A DNA stretch of 41,432 nt, taken from NCBI GenBank assembly GCA_905479625.1, contig CAJQNF010000021.1, positions 1-41,432 on the forward strand, read 5' to 3'. The first letter of the stretch is position 1. Every line of letters begins with the position of its first letter. The position numbers and the translations under genes are program-made. The notes under the pieces were generated by a model. That model worked only from the letters and a program-made list of their open reading frames with translations. It did no database searches and was not told the DNA's origin. This document shows positions 16,981 through 25,296 of the stretch, piece after piece. This DNA comes from an uncultured Flavobacteriaceae bacterium. Lineage in GTDB: Bacteria > Bacteroidota > Bacteroidia > Flavobacteriales > Flavobacteriaceae.

Positions 16981-17030
16981 AATACCCATGATAAATAAGG
17001 AAACTTTTTTATGATGGGTATTGTTTTTTT
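16981..17030 (+). terminator. terminator hairpin ending the candidate small RNA
   Basis: AATACCCAT (16981-16989) pairs with ATGGGTATT (17014-17022), extended by two further pairs after one mismatch; the loop is 18 nt and a 7-T tract follows (17024-17030). No coding gene lies between the rplS terminator and this one. Confidence 0.65.
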
Positions 17031-17463
17031 GGCAACTTCGAAATAAAATTTGCTCATTCATAAACCGAGATTGTCGTTGATAAACTAAAATGCCTACCGA
17101 TAACTAAAATTAAGCTTATTAACAAATGTTAATAAGCCATGTTTATAACCTGTTCACTTTTTTATTCTTGTTTTGTAATCTCTTGTGACTCTGTTCATTT
17201 AAATTTGTTTGAGTCTTTGAAACTTATGGAACGAACCCCTATTAATAGGTTATGAAAATTGTTTCATGAAAAGTAATTGACTTTAGATTAATTTCTAATG
17301 CTGTTTTTTGATGAAAAATACTGAAGTGTTTAGCGCAAATTATCTTTAGTTACGCGAGAAATAGCGATTTATAGGGTTATTAATGATATACTAAACATTA
17401 AGTCCCCCCTATTTTAAATCAAAGCGACATTTAAATACTATTAAGTGTTGTTAACCAAACCAG
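17031..17463. other. gene-free region with palindromes upstream of icd
   Basis: No credible gene. It holds a perfect 24-nt inverted repeat GCTTATTAACA-AA-TGTTAATAAGC (17114-17137), the palindrome CCTATTAATAGG (17238-17249), an inverted repeat ATGAAA-ATTG-TTTCAT (17252-17267) and a -7-like TAAATTTG (17200-17207) whose upstream TTTG is at a non-ideal 24-nt spacing. It ends at a strong terminator-like hairpin, so a second short transcript is possible. Confidence 0.35.
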
Positions 17464-17505
17464 AAAGCCATAATAAAGTTCATCTTTATTATGGCTTTTA
17501 ATTTT
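17464..17505 (+). terminator. strong terminator hairpin upstream of icd
   Basis: A 15-bp stem: AAAGCCATAATAAAG (17464-17478) with CTTTATTATGGCTTT (17484-17498), loop TTCAT, followed by T-rich sequence. Nothing coding lies directly upstream, so it must end either an unrecognised RNA or read-through. Confidence 0.75.
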
Positions 17506-17595
17506 GCAATACCCAGAGATATTCTTTAAAAACTCAGAGAATTACAAAAATTATATTTTTTGTTTTTCTAGCGCTAAAACTTTGCAATGGTTTAT

Positions 17596-17603
17596 TATAT
17601 TTG
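17596..17603 (+). promoter_or_regulatory. -7 promoter element of icd
   Basis: TATATTTG lies 21 nt before the icd ATG at 17625. It shows that an in-frame TTG at 17601 is part of the promoter and not a start codon. Confidence 0.55.
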
Positions 17604-17624
17604 CAGCAATTAAATCACAAGATA

Positions 17625-18851
17625 ATGACTAAAATAAAAGTAAGCAATCCTATCGTTGAATTAGATGGTGATGAAATGACAAGAATTATTTGGAAATTCA
17701 TTAAAGACCAATTAATCCTTCCATATATTGAACTTGACATCAAATACTACGACTTAGGTGTTGAATACAGAGATGAAACTGATGACCAGATTACCATTGA
17801 CGCTGCCGAGGCGATCAAAAAATATCATGTAGGTATCAAATGTGCTACTATTACACCTGATGAAGACAGGGTTGTCGAATTTGGTTTGAAAAAAATGTGG
17901 CGTTCTCCAAATGGAACCATCAGAAATATAGTTGGTGGTACGATCTTTAGAGAACCTATCATCATGAAAAATGTACCAAGATACGTACAAGGTTGGACAA
18001 AGCCGATTTGTATTGGAAGGCACGCTTTTGGTGACCAGTACAAAGCGACAGATCTTGTGACTAAAGGCAAGGGAAAATTGACCATGACATTTACGCCTGA
18101 AGACGGAAGCGAGCCTCGTTCATTTGAAGTATACAATTTTGAAGAAAACGGAGTTGCAATGGCCATGTATAATATAGACTCTTCTATTTATGGTTTTGCC
18201 CGTTCAAGTTTCAATCAAGCACTTAAAAAAGGCTGGAACCTTTATTTCAGTACAAAAAATACCATCCTAAAAGCTTATGATGGAAGGTTTAAAGATATTT
18301 TTGAAGAAGTCTATCAGAGCGAATTCAAAGAGAAGTTTGCTGACGCCGGGATTACTTATGAGCACAGATTAATCGATGATATGGTCGCTGCTGCGATGAA
18401 ATGGAATGGTGGATTTGTATGGGCCTGTAAAAATTATGATGGTGATGTTCAGTCAGATACTGTAGCTCAAGGATTCGGTTCTTTAGGTCTTATGACCTCT
18501 GTTTTGGTAACTCCTGACGGAAAAACCATGGAGGCTGAAGCTGCTCATGGAACTGTTACAAGACACTACAGACAACACCAGCAAGGAAAAGAAACCTCCA
18601 CGAATCCATTGGCCTCAATTTTCGCCTGGACCAGAGGTTTAGAGCACAGAGGCAAACTAGATAACAATCAGGAATTGATCAATTTTTGTCATACACTTGA
18701 AAAAGTATGTGTCGATACGGTTGAGGGTGGTCAAATGACCAAGGATCTCGCATTATTGATTCACAAGGACAAAATGACTTCAGATAATTATCTCAATACA
18801 CAGGATTTTTTAAATGCTTTAAAAGTAAATTTAGACAAAGCATTGGCCTAA
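17625..18851 (+). CDS. icd: NADP-dependent isocitrate dehydrogenase, eukaryote-type subfamily
   Basis: TCA-cycle enzyme that oxidatively decarboxylates isocitrate to 2-oxoglutarate. With the ATG at 17625 it has 408 residues. It belongs to the subfamily of human IDH1/IDH2, not to the E. coli Icd type. Key segments are [47 protein letters not shown] (Arg132 falls at the same number as the human IDH1 active-site Arg132) and [14 protein letters not shown]. The next gene is separated by a terminator, so it is monocistronic. Confidence 0.96.
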   Translation: MTKIKVSNPIVELDGDEMTRIIWKFIKDQLILPYIELDIKYYDLGVEYRDETDDQITIDAAEAIKKYHVGIKCATITPDEDRVVEFGLKKMWRSPNGTIRNIVGGTIFREPIIMKNVPRYVQGWTKPICIGRHAFGDQYKATDLVTKGKGKLTMTFTPEDGSEPRSFEVYNFEENGVAMAMYNIDSSIYGFARSSFNQALKKGWNLYFSTKNTILKAYDGRFKDIFEEVYQSEFKEKFADAGITYEHRLIDDMVAAAMKWNGGFVWACKNYDGDVQSDTVAQGFGSLGLMTSVLVTPDGKTMEAEAAHGTVTRHYRQHQQGKETSTNPLASIFAWTRGLEHRGKLDNNQELINFCHTLEKVCVDTVEGGQMTKDLALLIHKDKMTSDNYLNTQDFLNALKVNLDKALA

Positions 18852-18871
18852 TAAATTGTCCACTTTAAAAC

Positions 18872-18907
18872 AAAGGCTTCAATATCGATTATTGAAGCCT
18901 TTTTTAT
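18872..18907 (+). terminator. Rho-independent terminator of icd
   Basis: AAAGGCTTCAATA (18872-18884) pairs perfectly with TATTGAAGCCTTT (18890-18902) around a TCGAT loop, followed by a T-rich tract, 20 nt after the icd stop. Confidence 0.9.
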
Positions 18908-18965
18908 TTGGTTAAGATAAATATCGCGTCTATATTTATCTTCATCCTATGAAGTAAAAATAAAT

Positions 18966-19232
18966 ATGAAAGACCAGCAGGACACAGATCAGCAAAATAA
19001 GATTTTTGACAATAAGGATACAAAAAAATTATTTCAAAAAGGATTGAAGTTTTTGGCCCTGGCTTTACCATTGTTATTTGCGTCTCCAATATTGATCACC
19101 GTTGGGTTTAAAGCCCTGAATAAAGGTGATGGCTATCTCATATTGGTTTTGGGATGTCTACTGTCTATATTCACCATTGGATTGGTTACTCAGGCGTTCA
19201 GATTGATACTAAAAGCACTTTTTAACAAATGA
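18966..19232 (+). CDS. small two-helix membrane protein, DUF6095-like
   Basis: 88 residues: a charged, Asp/Gln/Lys-rich N-terminus (1-28) followed by two hydrophobic helices (about 30-50, LALALPLLFASPILITVGF; about 58-82, GYLILVLGCLLSIFTIGL). This layout matches the flavobacterial DUF6095 family, to my recollection. Function is unknown. Its stop overlaps the ATG of the ATP-grasp gene (ATGA), so the two are translationally coupled. Confidence 0.7.
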   Translation: MKDQQDTDQQNKIFDNKDTKKLFQKGLKFLALALPLLFASPILITVGFKALNKGDGYLILVLGCLLSIFTIGLVTQAFRLILKALFNK

Positions 19233-20296
19233 AACGCAACCCTGCCTTTGTCAAACTTACGCAGTGGGAACACTGGCACACACTGGCATATTATATGCCG
19301 CTTTTTCCTTTTTTCATATGGCGTTCATTAAAAGCAGGCCACCCTATTTTTTACACCATAGCAAATCCCGCTATTCTTTTCGCTGGAAGCGGTACTGAAT
19401 CAAAATATAAAACGCTTGATCTTTTACCTAAATCACTGATTCCCAGGAGTTTTATTTTTACTTCAAATGATTCGGCATCAGAACTACATAATAGCATAAA
19501 AAAAATGGGGTTTGATTTTCCAATAATTGCAAAACCAGATATTGGATTCAGAGGCTATCTCGTTAAAAAAATAGATTGCTTACAAGGCTTAAAAAACTAC
19601 TTGCAGTATGTCAAAGAAGATGTGATCATCCAGGAATTTATTCCTTATGCTAATGAATTGGGTGTTTTTTATCATAGAATTCCAGGTCAAAAAAAAGGTA
19701 AAATCACCTCCGTGACTATTAAAAAATTTATCAAAATCAAAGGAGATGGCCAACTGAATATATCCGAATTAATTCAAAAAGATGACCGTGCGTTTTTATA
19801 TACCAACCTCTTTCATGCCATCCATAAGGAGAAACTAGAACATATTTTAAACAAGGGAGAGGAAATGACCCTTTCGGTTATTGGAAATCATTCCAAAGGA
19901 ACCCAGTTTATCAATGGTAATCATTTGATAAATGATGAATTAGAAGAATTTATAGACAAGATATGTCAACAGGTAGAAGGTTGGTATTACGGTCGATTAG
20001 ACATCAAATACAATAACTACGATAAACTATTAAAAGGAGAGGGTTTTAAAATTCTTGAAGTCAATGGAATCATTTCAGAACCTACTCATATCTATGATGC
20101 TTCCCATAAGGATGCCTCTTACTTTAAAGCTTTAAAATCAATAAATACACATTGGAATATCATGGGAAGAATCGCTCAAAAATTACATAAAGATGAGCAC
20201 ATCCCCTATCCCTCTGTACTAGCCTATTTTAAAAATATGCTTTGGCTGAGATCACATACCCAAAAACTAAAAAAACTGCATACAATGGATTTTTAA
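19229..20296 (+). CDS. ATP-grasp domain protein (D-Ala-D-Ala-ligase-like), substrate unknown
   Basis: 355 residues. The N-terminus (WEHWHTLAYYMPLFPFFIWRSL) is aromatic and hydrophobic and probably membrane-associated. The ATP-grasp core follows: FPIIAKPDIGFRGYLVKKID (phosphate loop and Lys), VIIQEFIPYANELGVFYHRI (nucleotide-binding segment), then YYGRLDIKYNN and KILEVNGIISEPTHIYD (metal-binding residues). Such enzymes ligate a carboxylate to an amine or thiol using ATP; the substrate here is not predictable. It is coupled to the small membrane protein upstream, which may help anchor it. Confidence 0.82.
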   Translation: MKRNPAFVKLTQWEHWHTLAYYMPLFPFFIWRSLKAGHPIFYTIANPAILFAGSGTESKYKTLDLLPKSLIPRSFIFTSNDSASELHNSIKKMGFDFPIIAKPDIGFRGYLVKKIDCLQGLKNYLQYVKEDVIIQEFIPYANELGVFYHRIPGQKKGKITSVTIKKFIKIKGDGQLNISELIQKDDRAFLYTNLFHAIHKEKLEHILNKGEEMTLSVIGNHSKGTQFINGNHLINDELEEFIDKICQQVEGWYYGRLDIKYNNYDKLLKGEGFKILEVNGIISEPTHIYDASHKDASYFKALKSINTHWNIMGRIAQKLHKDEHIPYPSVLAYFKNMLWLRSHTQKLKKLHTMDF

Positions 20297-20347
20297 GGCG
20301 TTGTCTATCGATTGATCATATCCGGCTTGGGAGTAGTCGCATTATTT

Positions 20348-20461
20348 TCAAAATCTCCATCCTAAAGATTGATTCCCATGTGTATGATGGTATAACCAAT
20401 TTTGTAAAATAATGTATGGCAAGACTATATGCATGAATCCGGGCAGCAGCAAGTGTATCAT
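20348..20461 (-). CDS. possible 37-residue hydrophobic small protein
   Basis: In the 215-bp gap between the converging ATP-grasp and LysE genes, an ATG at 20461 opens a short reading frame ending with TGA at 20348-20350. The product starts MIHLLLPGFMHIVLPYIIL, a single potential membrane helix, then has a polar His/Asn/Gly tail ending GWRF. No ribosome-binding site or promoter is evident. It could be chance; I list it because no other feature explains this gap. Confidence 0.22.
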   Translation of the reverse strand: MIHLLLPGFMHIVLPYIILQNWLYHHTHGNQSLGWRF

Positions 20462-20511
20462 TTGTTTTAATGATTAAATAGATTCTATTGCTTTGACATT
20501 CATTTTATAAA

Positions 20512-21153
20512 TTACTTTAAAAATTTAATTAAAGTCAAAATTCCAAGTATTAAAAAGAGAGCACTCAGAATGTAATTGATATTTCTTGCAATGAACTGAG
20601 CGCGTTTTACGATGATTTGAGCAAACTGAACATAGACAAAGAACAAGGCAAAAGCCCCCAAAAAGACACCACTCACAAATAAATTAATAAAGGGTTGCTC
20701 AGTATTCAGCAATCCTCTGTTCTCCAAAACCGAAGACAATACAAGATAAAATGGAATGGCGAGCATATTCATTACAGACATTAACATGCCTATCCAAAAG
20801 CTCTTACCCTGTCTTTTTGTTCCTTCTCCTTTGAATTTTTTTCTTGCCTGAAAAAAGAAAACAATTGATAAGCAGAACAATACAATAACTCCTGCGAATT
20901 GCAGGCGTTGAACAACTTCAGGATGTTCTGAAAAATAACGTGCAAAAACAAGGGCGATAAAGGCTTGAGGGATGACCATCAGAGCCGCTCCCAAAGCAAA
21001 CCAAATACCCTCTTTTCTATTTTTCTCAATAGTTGTTCTAACGGCAGTCATATTTAACATACCTGGCGGTATCAAACTTAAAAAAGCCATGGCAAAACCC
21101 AACGCTATATGTGAAAGATACGGCATGTTAATAATTAGAAAATGAGTACTCAA
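20512..21153 (-). CDS. LysE-family amino-acid exporter
   Basis: Inner-membrane protein of 213 residues with about six hydrophobic helices. Family signatures: AFLSLIPPGMLNMTAVRTTIEKNRKEG near the N-terminus (proline-rich motif after helix 1) and a later LNxxAIPFYL-type segment (VMNMLAIPFYLVLSS). Likely exports small amino acids; the substrate is unknown. Another Met (residue 10, ATG at 21126) places the hydrophobic start directly at the N-terminus and is an alternative initiation site. Confidence 0.82.
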   Translation of the reverse strand: MSTHFLIINMPYLSHIALGFAMAFLSLIPPGMLNMTAVRTTIEKNRKEGIWFALGAALMVIPQAFIALVFARYFSEHPEVVQRLQFAGVIVLFCLSIVFFFQARKKFKGEGTKRQGKSFWIGMLMSVMNMLAIPFYLVLSSVLENRGLLNTEQPFINLFVSGVFLGAFALFFVYVQFAQIIVKRAQFIARNINYILSALFLILGILTLIKFLK

Positions 21154-21187
21154 ATTTCGTAAATGTTTTTAAGAAAACTGGGGTTAC

Positions 21188-22645
21188 TTACTTAAAATAT
21201 CTGTCAATCATGAGATTTATATCCAATGACAATTTCAATTTGATCACCAGAAATAGAAAAACAACTGTGATAAGACTACTTTTTATTAAAATATTCAAAT
21301 AAGCATTGAATGGCAAGTCAATAAAATAGAAGATCATAAACATGATTGATATAATCAACAGAAGTAACATTGTTTTTGCAGTAAAAGGTTGCATCTTCAT
21401 TTTTTTACTGACATAGATGACCTTCAAAAGAGAAAATAAGGCGACAACCATAAGTGTGGCCAGCGCTGCCCCTTGTATACCCATAAAATCAATCAGAATC
21501 CTGTTAAGAACAACCACACTTATTGCCATGCCTATAGCGTAGTAAAACAATATTTTATAATACCTGGAATTAGTGAGAATGGCTCCGTTAGTTCCAATAG
21601 ACAACTTGATCAGTTCAGCGATAGAGATTACCAGGACCACATAAATTCCTACGGAATATTCCTCCCTATCAATAATCCTGTACAAATCTTCTATGTTTGT
21701 ATTGATCAGCAAAAACAGCAACCCCCCCACAATCAATAAATTCAAGGAACTTTTCTGATATAAGTTCTCCACCTCTACCATATTATTTTTGTTGAGTTCT
21801 CTTGCCGTGATAGGATTGATGATCTGCTGCATGGCTCTTGATGGTATTCCTATGACAGAGGCAATATAGACCCCTACAGAATAATAGGCAACCTCTGCAA
21901 TATGTTTCATTTGAGGAATCATAAACTTATCAATTTCCAATAAAACTGTTCCGGCAGAACCTGCCATAATGATGTATAAAGAAAAAGAAAGAATCTCCTT
22001 TATATTCTTGGGCAAACCCTTCCACTCAATTTTTGGAGCGTATAAATTAAGTGCATACACCTTCATGATGATCATTCGAAGCAAATACACAATAACAACG
22101 GCATAAATAAATTGTTCAGCGTCTATCCATCCAAAATACACCGCAAAAAGTAGTACGGAAACACATATCCTTGCAAATACCTCCTTAATGAAATTTCCGA
22201 AAACTGATTTCATCTGAACCCTGCTCCAGGCATAAAAGACTTCGAAATATCCCATAAAAATGGCGGTAAAAAATATGGTATAGGTATATTTCTCAATAAT
22301 CATATTCTCTCTGGCTAGAAACGTGGCAATCTGCTGATAAAAGATGACACCTAAAAAAGCCAAAGGAATAATAATAAGCATGGGTAACAACACGGCTGTC
22401 AACAAAAAATTATCCTGCTCCTGCTTATGCTGATATGCCGAAAAGAACTTAATAATGGTATGTTGCATTCCAAAAACAATTAGGGGCATAATCATGTTCG
22501 CCGTTGACAACAAAAAAGTGATCAAACCAAAATATTCTGCCTCTAAAAAATGTGTATATAAAAACAGCACATTAAGACCTCCAATGGTAAAACCCAAAAA
22601 TAGGATCAACGTATTATTAAATGACTGTTTAAAAACTATTCCCAT
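21188..22645 (-). CDS. polysaccharide-type flippase (MOP superfamily, Wzx-like)
   Basis: About 485 residues and 12-14 hydrophobic helices. The N-terminus GIVFKQSFNNTLILFLGFTIGGLNVLFLYTH and internal ARELNKNNMVEVENLYQKSS are typical of polysaccharide-synthesis or O-antigen flippases, which move lipid-linked sugars across the inner membrane. I chose the ATG at 22645 (MGIVFKQ); a start at 22660 would overlap the MATE gene by 14 bp and add MIKNK. No glycosyltransferases are nearby, so the substrate is open. Confidence 0.85.
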   Translation of the reverse strand: MGIVFKQSFNNTLILFLGFTIGGLNVLFLYTHFLEAEYFGLITFLLSTANMIMPLIVFGMQHTIIKFFSAYQHKQEQDNFLLTAVLLPMLIIIPLAFLGVIFYQQIATFLARENMIIEKYTYTIFFTAIFMGYFEVFYAWSRVQMKSVFGNFIKEVFARICVSVLLFAVYFGWIDAEQFIYAVVIVYLLRMIIMKVYALNLYAPKIEWKGLPKNIKEILSFSLYIIMAGSAGTVLLEIDKFMIPQMKHIAEVAYYSVGVYIASVIGIPSRAMQQIINPITARELNKNNMVEVENLYQKSSLNLLIVGGLLFLLINTNIEDLYRIIDREEYSVGIYVVLVISIAELIKLSIGTNGAILTNSRYYKILFYYAIGMAISVVVLNRILIDFMGIQGAALATLMVVALFSLLKVIYVSKKMKMQPFTAKTMLLLLIISIMFMIFYFIDLPFNAYLNILIKSSLITVVFLFLVIKLKLSLDINLMIDRYFK

Positions 22646-22646
22646 C

Positions 22647-23993
22647 TTATTCTTTATCAATTAATTTATGGGTCAAATAATTGAACCTCCAATATAACAA
22701 AATCGCAGAAACACTGAGTCCGGCAAGTAAACCAACCCAAATCCCCTGAGAGCCGTAACCCAACACCTTTCCAAGAATATAACTAATTGGGAACCCAACG
22801 ATCCAGTACGCTATAAAAGTGATATAGGTAGGGATTTTAACATCCTGCAAACCTCTTAAGGCCCCTAAAACAACAACCTGAAAGCCATCAGACAACTGAA
22901 AAAGCCCAGCGATGAGCAACAGTGAGGCAGCCGTATTGACCACTTCTTGATTGTCAATATATACGATTGGAAGAACGTCTTTGAATAAAATAAAAGCAAA
23001 GGCAAAAACACATTCAATAATTAAAACCTGTAAAAATATAGAAAGACTTACTCTTCTCAGCTCTGAGAAATTCTTTAAGCCCTTCTGATTACCAACCCTT
23101 ATGGTAGCTGTAACCCCCAAACCAACAGCAATCATAAATGTCATGGAAGATAAATTGAGGGCAATCTGATTCGCAGCCTGATCAATTGTACCCATCGTAC
23201 CCGCCAACCAAATAGCAGCCGTAAATACACCAACTTCAAACAACATCTGCATGGCTGTAGGAAATCCAAGGTTAATTATTTTTATAAAAAGACTCTTTTG
23301 AATTTCTTTAATACGCAACCATATAAAATAGGGTTTGAACTTTACTTTTGAATTCAAAATCCATACCATAAAGATCATCATCACGAACCTTGAAATCAAG
23401 GTACCATAAGCAGCTCCGACCAATTCAAGTCTGGGAAATATCCAAAAACCATAGATCAAAACAAAATTCAGCAAAACATTTACAATATTTGCCAATATAG
23501 TTGCGTGCATCCCATACTTGGTATTTGACATGCCATCCGTAAACTGCTTGTAGGCTTGAAAGATCATCAAAGGAATCATTGAAAAGGCTACTATCCCTAA
23601 ATAGGGCATCGCCAGTTCGACTACTTCCGGAGGTTGATCCATATAGCGCATCACAGGGCTTGCCAGCAATAGCAGAAGAAACATACTAACACCGAGAACG
23701 CTGCAAAGAATCAAACTGTGTTGGAATAATTTTCTTCCCTTATCCATATCCCCTTCACCATCAGACTCGGCAATTAAAGGGGTTATCGCAAATGAAAAAC
23801 CTATCCCTAAGGAAAATGCAATAAAAACAAAACTATTCCCGAGAGAAACAGCTGCCAGAGGAGCAGCACCAAGTCTCCCTACCATAATATTATCCGCCAA
23901 ACCCACCAATACATGACCTAAATGACCAATCATCACTGGAATGGCCAATTGGAAATTATACCGAAATTCTGAGGTGTATTTTTGAAGATTCAA
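22647..23993 (-). CDS. MATE-family efflux transporter
   Basis: 448 residues, 12 hydrophobic helices. Signature segments: FRYNFQLAIPVMIGHLGHVLVGLADNIMVGRLGAAPLAAVSLG at the N-terminus (given in parts: LAIPVMIGHLG, ADNIMVGRLGAAPLAA), and ATIRVGNQKGL in the second half. Cation-coupled export of drugs or metabolites is expected, NorM-like. A -7 box (TAAATTTG on the minus strand, 24022-24029) lies upstream. It directly precedes the Wzx-like gene, so two MOP-superfamily members are probably co-transcribed. Confidence 0.92.
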   Translation of the reverse strand: MNLQKYTSEFRYNFQLAIPVMIGHLGHVLVGLADNIMVGRLGAAPLAAVSLGNSFVFIAFSLGIGFSFAITPLIAESDGEGDMDKGRKLFQHSLILCSVLGVSMFLLLLLASPVMRYMDQPPEVVELAMPYLGIVAFSMIPLMIFQAYKQFTDGMSNTKYGMHATILANIVNVLLNFVLIYGFWIFPRLELVGAAYGTLISRFVMMIFMVWILNSKVKFKPYFIWLRIKEIQKSLFIKIINLGFPTAMQMLFEVGVFTAAIWLAGTMGTIDQAANQIALNLSSMTFMIAVGLGVTATIRVGNQKGLKNFSELRRVSLSIFLQVLIIECVFAFAFILFKDVLPIVYIDNQEVVNTAASLLLIAGLFQLSDGFQVVVLGALRGLQDVKIPTYITFIAYWIVGFPISYILGKVLGYGSQGIWVGLLAGLSVSAILLYWRFNYLTHKLIDKE

Positions 23994-24105
23994 AAGGATA
24001 AAATATATGATTTAATTCTTGCAAATTTATAGTATTCTTTAAGAGTGAAGAGATTGATCTGATTTATTTTCATTAAAGAGTATTTTTAATGGGATTCTAA
24101 ATTCT

Positions 24106-24113
24106 TATATTTG
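24106..24113 (+). promoter_or_regulatory. -7 promoter element of the Arg/Pro-rich protein gene
   Basis: TATATTTG fits the consensus and lies 37 nt upstream of the TTG start at 24151. No -33 box is obvious. Confidence 0.45.
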
Positions 24114-24150
24114 CGACTCAAAAGATTGCAACTCTAAAACACTCATAGTT

Positions 24151-25254
24151 TTGAATAAAAATGTTTTTTCTTTTTTCCTGTTGTTATTCATTTTTATAGG
24201 ATGGCAAAGTGCTGCTCAGGATGTAACCACGATTACGGCGAATAGCGATGATATTAGCGACAATCTTGATTTGGAGGCAGTTGCCTCTATTTTCGGAGAA
24301 TCCAAAGACCTTGAAGATTTTGAGAAAAGACTAAATGACCCAAAGACCCAAATATCAAACCTCGACCTGAACAATGATGGAGAAGTAGATTATTTAAGGG
24401 TCATGGAAACAGCAGAAAACAATGTGCACAGCATATCTATTCAATCAGTTCTGGGTAAAGATCAGTATCAGGAGGTTGCCGTTATAGATGTGCAAAAAGA
24501 TTCAAAGGGTGCAACCCAGGTACAAGTAGTTGGAAATGTGGATATGTATGGCCCTAATTATTATGTTACTCCTTATTATCCTGTTGTTCCAGTATTTTTC
24601 ACTTTATTTTGGGTAGCCGCTTACAGACCTTGGTATTCACCTTGGTATTGGGGATACAGACCTCCTTATTTCAGTCCATGGCGCCCTTACCCACCACATA
24701 TTTATCGCAGCAATGTGCATGTGCATGTGAACATTAACAATACCTATAATCGAAACAATGTCCGGATCAATAACAGGGCAACCATAAATACGAGAGATAA
24801 TTCTTATTTTAAGAATAATCCTGATAAATCCTTTAATAAAAGAAACCCGAATACAAGTAACAGAAATCAACTTGTGACAGACAGAAAATCAAGACCAGCT
24901 AATAAAGGGGTCAATACTGACCGAGGTTATAAATCATCTGGGCGACCGGTTCAAAAACCATCAACCAATCCGGCCCAAAGACCAAGTACAAAACCGAGCA
25001 CAAGACCTAGCACGAAGCCAAATACCAGACCTGGCACAAAGCCCTCTGGAACAAAACCAGGCACAAGACCTTCTTATTCGAAACCAAGTACAAGGCCTTC
25101 TACCAGGCCAAGTGCAAGGCCATCTGCTAAGCCGAGCACTCGCCCGTCAACGTCAAGACCTAGTGCGAGACGTTCTTCAACAAGGCCAAGCAGCAGACCT
25201 TCTGCCAGTCGAAAACCTGCATCTCGTGCGAGTCATACCAGAACAAGACATTAA
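24151..25254 (+). CDS. secreted protein with aromatic middle and long Arg/Pro/Ser/Thr repeat tail
   Basis: 367 residues from a TTG start; no in-frame ATG is available, and this TTG sits just before a good signal peptide (FSFFLLLFIFIGWQ, cut after SAA-Q). A mixed domain follows with an EF-hand-like calcium motif DLNNDGEVDYLRV. Next is a Tyr/Trp/Pro-rich stretch (YRPWYSPWYWGYRPPYFSPW). From about residue 250 to the end comes a low-complexity, strongly basic tail built on four-residue units of the type TRPS / TKPS / ARPS. No family is recognised. A basic tail of this kind could bind a polyanion such as surface polysaccharide or DNA; that is inference. An MscS gene follows 43 bp later. Confidence 0.75.
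   Translation: MNKNVFSFFLLLFIFIGWQSAAQDVTTITANSDDISDNLDLEAVASIFGESKDLEDFEKRLNDPKTQISNLDLNNDGEVDYLRVMETAENNVHSISIQSVLGKDQYQEVAVIDVQKDSKGATQVQVVGNVDMYGPNYYVTPYYPVVPVFFTLFWVAAYRPWYSPWYWGYRPPYFSPWRPYPPHIYRSNVHVHVNINNTYNRNNVRINNRATINTRDNSYFKNNPDKSFNKRNPNTSNRNQLVTDRKSRPANKGVNTDRGYKSSGRPVQKPSTNPAQRPSTKPSTRPSTKPNTRPGTKPSGTKPGTRPSYSKPSTRPSTRPSARPSAKPSTRPSTSRPSARRSSTRPSSRPSASRKPASRASHTRTRH
24940..25245 (+). repeat. coding tandem repeat, 12-bp period (xRPS/xKPS units)
   Basis: The 3' part of the gene is a degenerate 12-bp tandem array encoding four-residue units Thr/Ala/Ser-Arg/Lys-Pro-Ser/Gly/Asn. The codons differ between units (AGA, AGG, CGC, CGT for Arg; ACA, ACG, ACC for Thr), so the array is not freshly amplified, but it could still vary in copy number between strains. 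Confidence 0.7.
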
Positions 25255-25296
25255 TATCAAATTCAATCATAACTAATTTTTAATTATCTATTTACA

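Larger units (their letters stand above)
16643..17030 (+). ncRNA. candidate structured small RNA (about 390 nt, or about 180 nt from an internal promoter)
   Basis: Between rplS and icd lies a stretch without any credible protein gene, yet it has two promoters (16606-16637 and 16815-16845) and one terminator (16981-17030). Local hairpins are clear: GCTAAGGC-GAAT-GCTTTAGC (16728-16747, one G-U pair) and ACAT-GAAA-ATGT (16931-16942, a GNRA tetraloop). In the shorter form, GGCATTT near its 5' end can pair with AAATGTT just before the terminator as a closing stem. I found no tmRNA, RNase P or SRP RNA signatures. A 6S-type RNA is possible for the short form but cannot be shown from sequence alone. 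Confidence 0.4.

Noticed and set aside
17601-17624. Earlier TTG start for isocitrate dehydrogenase
   Set aside because: The TTG is part of the -7 box TATATTTG; the ATG at 17625 gives the family's normal N-terminus and Arg132 numbering.
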